6,038 nucleotides of DNA from Cyclobacteriaceae bacterium (GCA_025455225.1 JALOMY010000278.1:1-6038), one strand, 5' to 3'. Positions 1 to 5,483 are shown, counted from the first letter of the stretch. The notes: generated from the sequence alone by a model not told the origin. Program-made: numbers and translations.

Positions 1-320
1 GCCAGCCGGGTGAAATCACTGTCGGAAGAAACTATACAAAAGCCATCCACTTTGCCGCTGTAAAGAATATCCATGGCATCAATAATCAACGCACTGTCGC
101 TGGAATTTTTACCGGTAGTGTAGCTGTATTGTTGGATAGGTGTGATGGCATGTTCCAGCAATACATTTTTCCAGGCGTTTACAGTAGGTTTGGTCCAGTC
201 GGCATAAATGCGTTTAATGGTCGGTGTGCCATTCTTCGAAATCTCTTCCAGCATTTCTTTTATTGAAAAAGCCGGAACGTTATCGGCATCGATCAGCACA
301 GCCAGTCGTAGGTCTTCCAT
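1..320 (-). CDS. NYN domain (LabA/DUF88-like) protein, N-terminal part
   Basis: The 3' end is cut off by the window edge, leaving 106 complete codons. The protein opens with LRLAVLIDADNVP, the hallmark first strand of the NYN/LabA PIN-like nuclease fold, with acidic D11 and D13. It continues with an IYADWTKP segment at about 38-45, a QQYSYTTGKNSSDSALIIDA block (D75, D81) and VSSDSDFTRL (D100, D102). These acidic residues are where the family binds metal for RNA cleavage, so the nuclease core looks intact. Relatives often carry a C-terminal OST-HTH RNA-binding domain, which would lie outside the window. The ATG at 318-320 is chosen because the conserved fold begins at residue 4 and an in-frame stop lies upstream near 385. 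There is no clear ribosome binding site. It may have its own promoter, as 129 bases separate it from the ureohydrolase upstream. Family call is secure; the RNA target is unknown. Confidence 0.85.
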   Translation of the reverse strand, partial: MEDLRLAVLIDADNVPAFSIKEMLEEISKNGTPTIKRIYADWTKPTVNAWKNVLLEHAITPIQQYSYTTGKNSSDSALIIDAMDILYSGKVDGFCIVSSDSDFTRL

Positions 321-449
321 GGATGATAATGAATGAGTTGAAGATGTAAAATGATAAAGTCGGTAAACGTAAGAAAGGTACAGCTAATACCTGACAATAT
401 CAGTCGAATGCGGGGGATGTATGCAGGATTTGTCGTTGTCTGAATACCA

Positions 450-1238
450 TTATTGAAGCATCCGTCCGAGTAATTCCTTAAAGCATTTCGCTGCCACCAT
501 GGCGGTCATGCCCTGAAGATCTCGGGTGGGGTTAAGTTCAACCAGATCGCATCCAACAACATTACCTTTTACCTGCTGGATCATATTCAATACTTGCCGT
601 GTTGTAAATCCACCTGGTTCATAATGGGATACCCCTGGTACAAAAGCCGGATCCATCGCATCAAGGTCAAGGGAGATATACAGCGGACCATCAAATGAAA
701 GATTGGTTCCTTCTCTCCAGTCTTTCATTTCGATAAGCTCCACACTAAATTTTTCAGCCTGGTCTCGCTGATGCGAATTGAGTGTGCGGATGCCTACCTG
801 CACCAGTCGTTTTGCGAGGCCCTGTTCCATAATGCGAGCAAACGGACTGGCGTGTGAGAAGGGATTTCCTTCAAAGTCGTGGTACAGATCAGCATGGGCA
901 TCTATATGCAGGATGTTCAGATCCGGGTACTTTTTCGCGAAGGCTTTGATGATGGGATAGGTGACGGAATGGTCACCTCCCAGGCTCAGAACCCGGTTGC
1001 CGGTGTGGAGTTGAGCATCAATTCCTTTTTCAATTTCCTGAATGGCTGCCGGCATTGGAGAAAGCAATAAATCTCCGTTATCCTTCCATCCAAGATGTTG
1101 ACTCAGATCTAATCCATCCTCCGTGCAATAATTCGATGAAGGTGAATGATAGGCGTCTCGTATGGCATTCGGAGCTGATGCAGCTCCTTGCAGAAAAGAT
1201 GAATTTTCATCCAATGGAATGCCTACGACTACTATCAT
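450..1238 (-). CDS. Arginase/agmatinase family ureohydrolase (agmatinase-like)
   Basis: A binuclear manganese ureohydrolase of 262 residues, complete. It hydrolyses a guanidino compound, probably agmatine (to putrescine and urea) or arginine. The Mn ligands are visible: H90 in GGDHS, D113/H115/D117 in DAHAD, and D191/D193 in SLDLDAMDPA. E234 in DLVELNP fits the conserved substrate-site glutamate, and SHASPFARIME (129-138) with LVQVGIRT (145-152) is typical of agmatinase-like members. The protein is shorter than E. coli SpeB (about 306) because the N-terminus is compact. The SHASPFARIME, GVSHYEPGG and GMTAMVAAK stretches recall plant mitochondrial arginases, which belong to the agmatinase-like branch, so sequence alone does not settle the substrate. 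The ATG at 1236-1238 sits 27 bases after the aspS stop, suggesting cotranscription. No gene for arginine decarboxylase or later polyamine steps lies nearby. Formiminoglutamase or guanidinobutyrase are less likely alternatives. Confidence 0.85.
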   Translation of the reverse strand: MIVVVGIPLDENSSFLQGAASAPNAIRDAYHSPSSNYCTEDGLDLSQHLGWKDNGDLLLSPMPAAIQEIEKGIDAQLHTGNRVLSLGGDHSVTYPIIKAFAKKYPDLNILHIDAHADLYHDFEGNPFSHASPFARIMEQGLAKRLVQVGIRTLNSHQRDQAEKFSVELIEMKDWREGTNLSFDGPLYISLDLDAMDPAFVPGVSHYEPGGFTTRQVLNMIQQVKGNVVGCDLVELNPTRDLQGMTAMVAAKCFKELLGRMLQ

Positions 1239-1265
1239 CTTTTGTTGCGTAAATCGAATTTAACA

Positions 1266-2153
1266 TTACCGGATTGCAATTCCGAGTTCTTTTAATTGTT
1301 CTTCGGAAATCGTTGAAGGCGTATCAATCATCATATCGCGCCCGGCATTATTTTTCGGAAAGGCGATGAAATCACGAATTGATTCAGCTCCACCGAAAAT
1401 GGAACATAAGCGGTCGAATCCGAAAGCGATGCCACCATGCGGAGGAGCTCCGTATTCAAAGGCATCCATTAAAAAGCCAAACTGCTTCTTCGCTTCTTCT
1501 TCTGTAAAACCCAAGTGATTAAACATCATCTGCTGGGTTTTACGATCATGGATACGGATGGAACCTCCGCCAATTTCACTTCCGTTCAGCACCATATCAT
1601 ACGCATTGGCTCGTACATTTCCGGGATTAGTATCCAACAAAGGAATATCTTCCGGTTTAGGTGATGTGAACGGATGGTGCATGGCATGGTAGCGATTGGT
1701 TTCTTCGTTCCACTCCAGCAGCGGGAAGTCAATTACCCACAGCGCACTGAATGTATTCTTATCACGAAGTCCTAGTCGATCACCCATTAATAACCGAAGT
1801 TCATTTAATTGTTTACGGGTTGCTTGAGCTTCTCCGGCCATAATTAACACTAAATCTCCGGGTTGCGCATTGCACATCTCAACCCACTTTTTCAAATCAT
1901 CCGATGAATAGAATTTATCAACGGAAGATTTAATTGATCCATCAGCCCGGTATTGTACATACACTAACCCTTTGGCGCCAACCTGCGGACGCTTTACGAA
2001 TTCGGTAAGTTCATCGATTTGTTTACGGGTGTATTCGGCACAGCCTTTGGCAGTGATGGCAACAACCAATTCGGCACCATCAAACACTCCGAAATTTTTT
2101 CCGCTGGTTAAGTCGGTGGACTTATCCGTACTTTTCAGTTCAGTAAACTTCAT
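1266..2153 (-). CDS. aspS: Aspartyl-tRNA synthetase, C-terminal fragment (GAD insertion and motif 3)
   Basis: The C-terminal 295 residues of the same synthetase, in the -1 frame relative to the first half. Residues 20 to about 125 are the GAD insertion domain of bacterial-type AspRS (GAELVVAITAKGCAEYTRKQ). Then follow LWVIDFPLLEW (138-148), HHPFTSP (159-165), NAYDMVLNGSEIGGGSIRIH (183-202) and motif 3 GIAFGFDRL (241-249, with ATP-binding R248), ending IRDFIAFPK and a normal tail. The ATG is merely an internal methionine codon of the intact family sequence (DTRFDMKF). It overlaps the upstream TGA as ATGA, so reinitiation is conceivable but not shown. The codons just upstream of the ATG still encode family sequence, which argues that this was one gene. 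An in-frame TAA at 2181-2183 marks how far this frame stays open. Confidence 0.88.
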   Translation of the reverse strand: MKFTELKSTDKSTDLTSGKNFGVFDGAELVVAITAKGCAEYTRKQIDELTEFVKRPQVGAKGLVYVQYRADGSIKSSVDKFYSSDDLKKWVEMCNAQPGDLVLIMAGEAQATRKQLNELRLLMGDRLGLRDKNTFSALWVIDFPLLEWNEETNRYHAMHHPFTSPKPEDIPLLDTNPGNVRANAYDMVLNGSEIGGGSIRIHDRKTQQMMFNHLGFTEEEAKKQFGFLMDAFEYGAPPHGGIAFGFDRLCSIFGGAESIRDFIAFPKNNAGRDMMIDTPSTISEEQLKELGIAIR

Positions 2154-2959
2154 ATCAAACCGGGTGTCCCTTTTACTGTTTTAAAAAGATGACGGATTAA
2201 TCCTTCAAATGTAGTTAGAATGTCTTCCTGGGTAATGAACGCCATCTCGCAGTCGATCTGGGTAAATTCTGGCTGGCGGTCGGCACGCAAATCTTCATCG
2301 CGGAAACATTTTACAATCTGGTAATATCGGTCGAACCCTGATACCATTAACAATTGCTTAAAGGTCTGGGGTGATTGGGGCAAGGCATAGAACTCACCGT
2401 GGTGTATGCGTGAAGGCACAACGAAATCGCGTGCTCCTTCAGGTGTGGATTTAATCAGCACAGGGGTCTCCACTTCAATGAAGTTGAGGCTGTCAAGATA
2501 AGCCCGGGTTTGCTGGGCCATCTTGTGACGTAATTGCAGACTTTCGCGTACAGGCGTTCTGCGCAGATCCAGGTAACGGTACTTCATGCGCAATTCATCA
2601 CCACCATCAGTTTCGTCTTCGATGGTGAACGGAGGAATTTTAGATGCGTTTAGCAGGCTCAGATGCGTTACTTTCACTTCAACATCACCGGTAGGCATCT
2701 TGTCATTTTTCGAAAGCCGTTCAATAACTATACCGGTAACCAAAATGACATATTCACGCCCCAGGTTTTTAGCTGCGGCAATAAGCGCTGCATCCGTAGT
2801 GCTTTCGTCAAAGATCAATTGAGTGATTCCGTACCGGTCGCGAAGATCAATCCACAACAGGCCGCCTTTATCGCGAAGTCGTTGTACCCATCCGGCTAAT
2901 GTAACAGTTTGATTGACGTGTGCGAGGCGCAGTTCACCGCAGGTATGCGTTCTTAACAT
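2150..2959 (-). CDS. aspS: Aspartyl-tRNA synthetase, N-terminal fragment (anticodon-binding and first half of catalytic domain)
   Basis: The 269-residue N-terminal half of a class IIb aspartyl-tRNA synthetase, which charges tRNA-Asp with aspartate in the cytoplasm. Residues 1 to about 105 are the OB-fold anticodon-binding domain (MLRTHTCGELR, LAGWVQRLRDKGG, WIDLRDRYG). Motif 1 is at about 159-168 (NFIEVETPVL), the flipping-loop sequence STPEGARDF at 171-179, the aspartate-site QSPQ at 195-198, and motif 2 at 218-236 (CFRDEDLRADRQPEFTQID, with ATP-binding R220). After TVKG at 264 the frame leaves the family sequence and ends five residues later. The start at 2957-2959 gives the normal bacterial N-terminus. 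No ribosome binding site or clear promoter element is seen upstream. The fragment lacks motif 3 and could not be active alone. Confidence 0.9.
   Translation of the reverse strand: MLRTHTCGELRLAHVNQTVTLAGWVQRLRDKGGLLWIDLRDRYGITQLIFDESTTDAALIAAAKNLGREYVILVTGIVIERLSKNDKMPTGDVEVKVTHLSLLNASKIPPFTIEDETDGGDELRMKYRYLDLRRTPVRESLQLRHKMAQQTRAYLDSLNFIEVETPVLIKSTPEGARDFVVPSRIHHGEFYALPQSPQTFKQLLMVSGFDRYYQIVKCFRDEDLRADRQPEFTQIDCEMAFITQEDILTTFEGLIRHLFKTVKGTPGLI
2165..2174 (-). other. aspS deletion/frameshift junction
   Basis: On the coding strand the junction reads AAAAGGGACACC. Before it the upstream frame encodes KTVKG; after it the other frame encodes DTRFDM. The two family segments therefore abut here with the linker missing. 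The AAAAGGG run is not a canonical -1 slippery heptamer, and slipping here would not restore the lost residues. Confidence 0.65.
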
Positions 2960-3092
2960 GTGTGTTTTACTTAATATTGTACGATAATTGCAATCTGATT
3001 CGTTAACTAGTGGCTTCCGTACTTCAGAAAACCCTGATGTGTTCGGTCAAGCAGGCGCGAATTTAATAATAACTTTATTCAGGCTAGTCAGG

Positions 3093-3665
3093 ATGGAAAA
3101 TATTACAAGAAACCGGCTTACGACCTTATTACTGCTTATTGCAATAGTACTCTGTTCATTCGATGCCGGAACCAAACTGGTTCGGATAAAAATTTCGGAG
3201 GATTTGTCTGTTTTACTGCCCAAGGAGTTCCGCCCCATGGATGACCTTGATTTTCTGCAACGATATCCTTCGGTGCGCAGCCCGGTGGCCGCCTACACAA
3301 ACCCTGACCGGGAAGTGGATTTCAGCATAAATATTTCAGCCTCCCAATGGCCGGATGCCAACCTGGAAATGGCACAAAAGTTTTTTAAAGCCAGCCTGCT
3401 TAATATGTTTGATAATGTTGAGTTGATCGGAGAGGGGATACACGAGGTACATGGTAAAAACCTCATCTTTTTCGAATTCGAATCCCGCGTGAAAGGAGAT
3501 GCTAGTAAACAGGAACTGCGCTCCCCGGTGCTCAATTACACATATATTCAATATCTGGTGGAACCCGGACGTACCCTGGTTTTTTCATTTAATTGTCCGA
3601 GGCGGATTCGGCCCGATTGGCAGGAGACAGCCCATAAAATCATGACCAGTATCCGGTTTAAATAA
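3093..3665 (+). CDS. Exported or membrane-anchored protein, possible PsbP/DcrB-like fold
   Basis: I do not recognise this as a named family with certainty. From the chosen ATG it is 190 residues: a positively charged start (MENITRNR), a hydrophobic stretch at about 9-23 (LTTLLLLIAIVLCSF) that fits a signal peptide or single anchor, then a soluble domain. The layout SEDLSVLLPKEFRPM, YTNPDREVDFSINIS, HGKNLIFFEFES, YTYIQYLVEPGRTLVFSFNC and a final helix ending MTSIRFK resembles the PsbP/DcrB/MOG1-type fold found in small secreted proteins, but this rests on pattern memory. C21 follows VL, a poor lipobox, so lipoprotein status is doubtful. The frame stays open back to an ATG at 2988. I prefer 3093 because the hydrophobic segment then lies at the N-terminus and the extra 35 residues look unlike coding sequence. 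tadA follows after 41 bases, so cotranscription is likely. Confidence 0.7.
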   Translation: MENITRNRLTTLLLLIAIVLCSFDAGTKLVRIKISEDLSVLLPKEFRPMDDLDFLQRYPSVRSPVAAYTNPDREVDFSINISASQWPDANLEMAQKFFKASLLNMFDNVELIGEGIHEVHGKNLIFFEFESRVKGDASKQELRSPVLNYTYIQYLVEPGRTLVFSFNCPRRIRPDWQETAHKIMTSIRFK

Positions 3666-3706
3666 ATCCAACGGAAGACAACGCATTTTCAGAAAGCCAC
3701 CCCTAC

Positions 3707-4159
3707 ATGACCGAATTATTTACCGATGAATACTTCATGCGCGAAGCGCTTAAAGAAGCCCGGAAGGCATTAGACATCGGGGAAGTTCCGGTTGGTGCTG
3801 TCGTGGTTTGTAAGAACAAAATCATTGCGCGGGCCCACAATCAAACCGAAAAATTAACCGATGCAACGGCTCATGCCGAGATGCTTGCCATGACAGCCGC
3901 TGCCAATTACCTGGGATCGAAATACCTGAATGAATGTACACTATATGTAACCCTAGAGCCCTGCGTAATGTGTGCCGGGGCCTTGCAATGGGTACAATTA
4001 CAGAGGCTGGTCTATGGCGCAACAGACCCTCAGCGCGGATACCGACTGGTAAAAAGTCCGGTTCTTCATCCCCGGACCGAGGTGGTTGAGGGTATTAATA
4101 TGGAAGAAGCTTCCGAGCTGATTCATTCATTTTTCAGGAGATTGCGCGACAAGGATTAA
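3707..4159 (+). CDS. tadA: tRNA adenosine(34) deaminase TadA
   Basis: A complete 150-residue cytidine-deaminase-fold enzyme. TadA converts adenosine to inosine at the wobble position 34 of tRNA-Arg(ACG), letting one tRNA read several arginine codons, and is normally essential. The zinc site is visible: H56 and catalytic E58 in THAEM (written TAHAEM here), and C86/C89 in LEPCVMCAGAL. N45 in RAHNQTE matches the substrate-contacting asparagine of TadA. EALKEARKALDIGEVPVGAVVV (14-34) is the standard first helix and strand, and VYGATDPQRG (102-111) the strand after the zinc helix. The usual PCPMC is PCVMC here (V87), a mild variation. The close relative guanine deaminase is less likely because of the VPVGAVVV and RAHNQTE motifs. 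The gene lies 41 bases after the exported-protein gene and has no obvious promoter of its own. Confidence 0.92.
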   Translation: MTELFTDEYFMREALKEARKALDIGEVPVGAVVVCKNKIIARAHNQTEKLTDATAHAEMLAMTAAANYLGSKYLNECTLYVTLEPCVMCAGALQWVQLQRLVYGATDPQRGYRLVKSPVLHPRTEVVEGINMEEASELIHSFFRRLRDKD

Positions 4160-4182
4160 CCATTCCTTCATAATATGCCGGT

Positions 4183-4212
4183 GTTCACATCAAATTAAAA
4201 GTTCATGTGAAC
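4183..4212. repeat. 8-bp perfect inverted repeat (GTTCACAT / ATGTGAAC)
   Basis: Arms at 4183-4190 and 4205-4212 are exact reverse complements, separated by 14 AT-rich bases. It lies 23 bases after the tadA stop and about 28 bases upstream of the predicted sodA -7 element. It could form a weak transcription end for tadA, but no clean T-run follows, or it could be a binding site for a dimeric regulator of sodA. The sequence alone does not decide. Confidence 0.5.
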
Positions 4213-4239
4213 TGAATTTCATCGTCATTGTTAGGATAG

Positions 4240-4247
4240 TATATTTG
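4240..4247 (+). promoter_or_regulatory. Predicted Bacteroidota-type -7 promoter element for sodA
   Basis: TATATTTG is a perfect match to the Bacteroidota -7 consensus TAnnTTTG, 56 bases before the sodA start. A weak -33 candidate, TTTC at 4217-4220, lies 19 bases upstream, the expected spacing. Transcription would start at about 4251, giving a leader of roughly 50 bases. Confidence 0.55.
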
Positions 4248-4268
4248 TTGGCCCTGTTTGGGCCAACA
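4246..4268. repeat. Strong 9-bp dyad in the sodA leader, overlapping the promoter
   Basis: TGTTGGCCC (4246-4254) and GGGCCAACA (4260-4268) are perfect reverse complements around a TGTTT loop. The stem is GC-rich and ends 35 bases before the sodA ATG. No T-run follows on either strand, so it is not an intrinsic terminator. It overlaps the end of the predicted -7 element and the expected transcription start, as an operator would. If fully transcribed it would instead be a 5' hairpin affecting mRNA stability or translation. Confidence 0.65.
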
Positions 4269-4303
4269 GGTGAAATTAATGTTCAACATTTAACCAATTT
4301 ATT

Positions 4304-4912
4304 ATGCCGTTTACGTTGCCGAATTTACCCTATGCTTTCAACGCATTGGAACCTCATATTGATGCCCGTACCATGGAGATCCATCATGGCAAGCACCACA
4401 ATGCCTATGTAACCAATTTGAATAATGCAGTAGCTGGAAAACCGGAAGAGAACCTTTCTATTGAAGCGATCTGCAAGAGCATTTCGAAATATCCTGTAGC
4501 CGTACGAAACAACGGTGGAGGTCATTACAATCACAGTTTATTCTGGACCATAATGGGTCCTAATGCAGGAGGCAATCCTTCTGGCGCCTTGGCGGATGCA
4601 ATCAATTCTGCCTTTGGTAATTTCGATGAATTTAAAACCAAATTCGGTGCGGCTGCTGCTGGTCGGTTTGGTTCGGGTTGGGCCTGGTTAATTGTAGATG
4701 AAGCCGGCAAGTTGCAGATCACTTCAACACCCAATCAGGATAATCCGTTAATGGATATCGCTGAAGTGAAGGGAACTCCACTTATGGGTCTTGATGTGTG
4801 GGAACATGCTTATTATTTACATTACCAAAACCGCAGACCGGATTATATTTCCGCCTGGTGGAATGTGGTGAACTGGAATGAGGTAGCCAAACGATTTGCA
4901 GCTGTTAAATAA
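4304..4912 (+). CDS. sodA: Superoxide dismutase, Mn/Fe family (Mn-type residues)
   Basis: A complete 202-residue iron/manganese superoxide dismutase that converts superoxide to hydrogen peroxide and oxygen. There is no signal peptide, so it is cytoplasmic. The four metal ligands are H27 (MEIHHGKHH), H77 (HYNHSLFW), and D164 and H168 (GLDVWEHAYYLHY). G73, just before HYNHS, and Q145 in NQDNPL correspond to the Gly77/Gln146 pair that marks manganese enzymes; iron enzymes usually have the glutamine in the N-terminal domain instead. A manganese or cambialistic enzyme is therefore expected, though metal use cannot be proved from sequence. The start gives the family-typical MPFTLPNLPYAFNALEPHID. 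It has its own predicted promoter with an overlapping dyad at 4240-4268 and a strong terminator at 4981-5010, so it is probably a single-gene transcript. Confidence 0.96.
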   Translation: MPFTLPNLPYAFNALEPHIDARTMEIHHGKHHNAYVTNLNNAVAGKPEENLSIEAICKSISKYPVAVRNNGGGHYNHSLFWTIMGPNAGGNPSGALADAINSAFGNFDEFKTKFGAAAAGRFGSGWAWLIVDEAGKLQITSTPNQDNPLMDIAEVKGTPLMGLDVWEHAYYLHYQNRRPDYISAWWNVVNWNEVAKRFAAVK

Positions 4913-4980
4913 AAGTAATTCCTGGTCCCACTTAACTGGGAGTTGAGATTATCGATACCATTCAGGATTTGGACGATAAG

Positions 4981-5010
4981 ACTCCGGAGCTTAGAGGCTC
5001 CGGAGTTTTT
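4981..5010 (+). terminator. Rho-independent terminator of sodA
   Basis: A perfect 10-bp GC-rich stem (ACTCCGGAGC at 4981-4990, GCTCCGGAGT at 4997-5006) with the loop TTAGAG is followed by a TTTTATTTT run on the plus strand. It lies 68 bases after the sodA stop. On the minus strand the hairpin is followed by CTTATC, a poor T-run, so termination there would be weaker. The T-run includes the stop codon (5009-5011) of the convergent gene. Confidence 0.88.
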
Positions 5011-5437
5011 ATTTTGAAGGCAGTATAAATGAGACGCCTGTTCGAACGGCAAATTCTCCCCGGAAATAAAAATCACCAATCAGTTCGAAGCGAAGATTTG
5101 GTTTCAGCGGAAAGGCCCCACCAACACCTGTCGAAAAATCGTTCTCTCCGATCAATCCCCTAAAGCGGACAAACAGATTATCTGTAGGATACCAACGCGA
5201 ACCGATAACGAAACTTTCGTCATTGAAAGTCCAGATTTCAAGCCCTGCCGTTGCTGTAAATTTTCGGATAACGAAGTAATTGGCTTCAATACCAATCTGG
5301 GCTTTATCGAACATTTCCTGATTATCGGTTTTTATCAGATCCAGCGCACCCGAAATCATAAAATCATTTGCACTTTGAGCAATAGCGCCTGCTGTACAAG
5401 CCAACATAAGACTAACTAGGAAAATAATTCTTTTCAT
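5009..5437 (-). CDS. Small secreted protein, probable outer-membrane beta-barrel
   Basis: I do not recognise a named family. The protein has 142 residues, opening with a classic signal peptide: MKR, a hydrophobic core IIFLVSLMLACTAGA, and likely cleavage at AIA/QS (after about residue 20). The mature part is rich in alternating hydrophobic and polar strands with aromatic ends (FMISGALDLIK, KAQIGIEANYFVIRKF, TATAGLEIWTF, SFVIGSRWYPTDN, LFVRFRGLIG, FSTGVGGAFPL, LRFELIGDFYFRG, FAVRTGVSFIL). That is about eight strands, fitting a small eight-stranded barrel of the OmpA/OmpX-like or porin-family type common in Bacteroidota. The role is unknown. The start is supported by the signal peptide and by a perfect -7 promoter element 16 bases upstream. 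The gene is convergent with sodA and lies 46 bases after uvrB, but probably has its own promoter. Confidence 0.75.
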   Translation of the reverse strand: MKRIIFLVSLMLACTAGAIAQSANDFMISGALDLIKTDNQEMFDKAQIGIEANYFVIRKFTATAGLEIWTFNDESFVIGSRWYPTDNLFVRFRGLIGENDFSTGVGGAFPLKPNLRFELIGDFYFRGEFAVRTGVSFILPSK

Positions 5438-5453
5438 TGTGCACGAAGTTGCG

Positions 5454-5461
5454 CAAAGATA
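5454..5461 (-). promoter_or_regulatory. Predicted -7 promoter element for the barrel-protein gene
   Basis: On the minus strand this reads TATCTTTG, a perfect TAnnTTTG match, 16 bases before the ATG at 5435-5437. It would give a very short leader of about 10-15 bases. No good -33 TTTG is seen; a CTG about 18 bases upstream is the best candidate. The site lies between the uvrB stop and this gene, so the gene can be expressed independently of uvrB. Confidence 0.5.
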
Positions 5462-5483
5462 GCAGAGACCATGTGAATACAGA

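Larger units (their letters stand above)
1266..2959 (-). pseudogene. aspS: aspS locus as a whole, disrupted by a frameshifting internal deletion
   Basis: Together the two frames cover a bacterial-type aspartyl-tRNA synthetase from its first residue to its last helix, but not continuously. The upstream frame reads LFKTVKG and then runs into unrelated GTPGLI and a TGA at 2150-2152. The downstream frame, read back past its ATG, gives DTRFDMKFTEL, which is the expected continuation after the family's GSDKP motif. The segment that should lie between (the FPRMTY..A...YGSDKP block, about 20-25 residues, from memory of the family) is absent. The combined length is about 564 residues against a usual 585-590. 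The frame change of -1 fits loss of 3n+1 bases, about 67-70. All other motifs are intact, so the lesion is recent or is an assembly artefact. Whether the locus is truly a pseudogene cannot be decided from this sequence. Confidence 0.75.

Noticed and set aside
373..380. TACCTTTC (minus strand) as a -7 element for the NYN gene
   Set aside because: It mismatches the final G, and the nearest TTG is only 14 bases upstream instead of about 19-21.
778..1252. Three overlapping plus-strand open frames opposite the ureohydrolase
   Set aside because: They are antisense to a gene with complete family motifs, have no recognisable domains, and overlap one another. They are reading-frame shadows.
2150..2183. 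Programmed -1 ribosomal frameshift joining the AspRS halves
   Set aside because: The frames differ by -1 and an AAAAGGG run is present, but it is not a canonical slippery heptamer. The fused product would still lack the conserved linker, so frameshifting does not explain the locus.
3070..3077. TAACTTTA as a -7 element for the exported-protein gene
   Set aside because: The last base differs from TAnnTTTG and no suitable -33 element is at the right distance, so I do not list it as a promoter.
2988..3092. Upstream ATG extending the exported protein by 35 residues
   Set aside because: It would place the hydrophobic signal segment in mid-protein, and the added residues show no family-like pattern. 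The internal ATG at 3093 gives a normal signal peptide.
3471..3482. 12-bp palindrome TTCGAATTCGAA
   Set aside because: It lies inside a coding frame, is explained by codons for a Phe/Glu-rich strand, and has no partner copy nearby.
4926..4941. Short hairpin TCCCA-CTTAAC-TGGGA just after sodA
   Set aside because: The 5-bp stem without a T-run is too weak to call, and the strong terminator at 4981-5010 already explains the end of the transcript.
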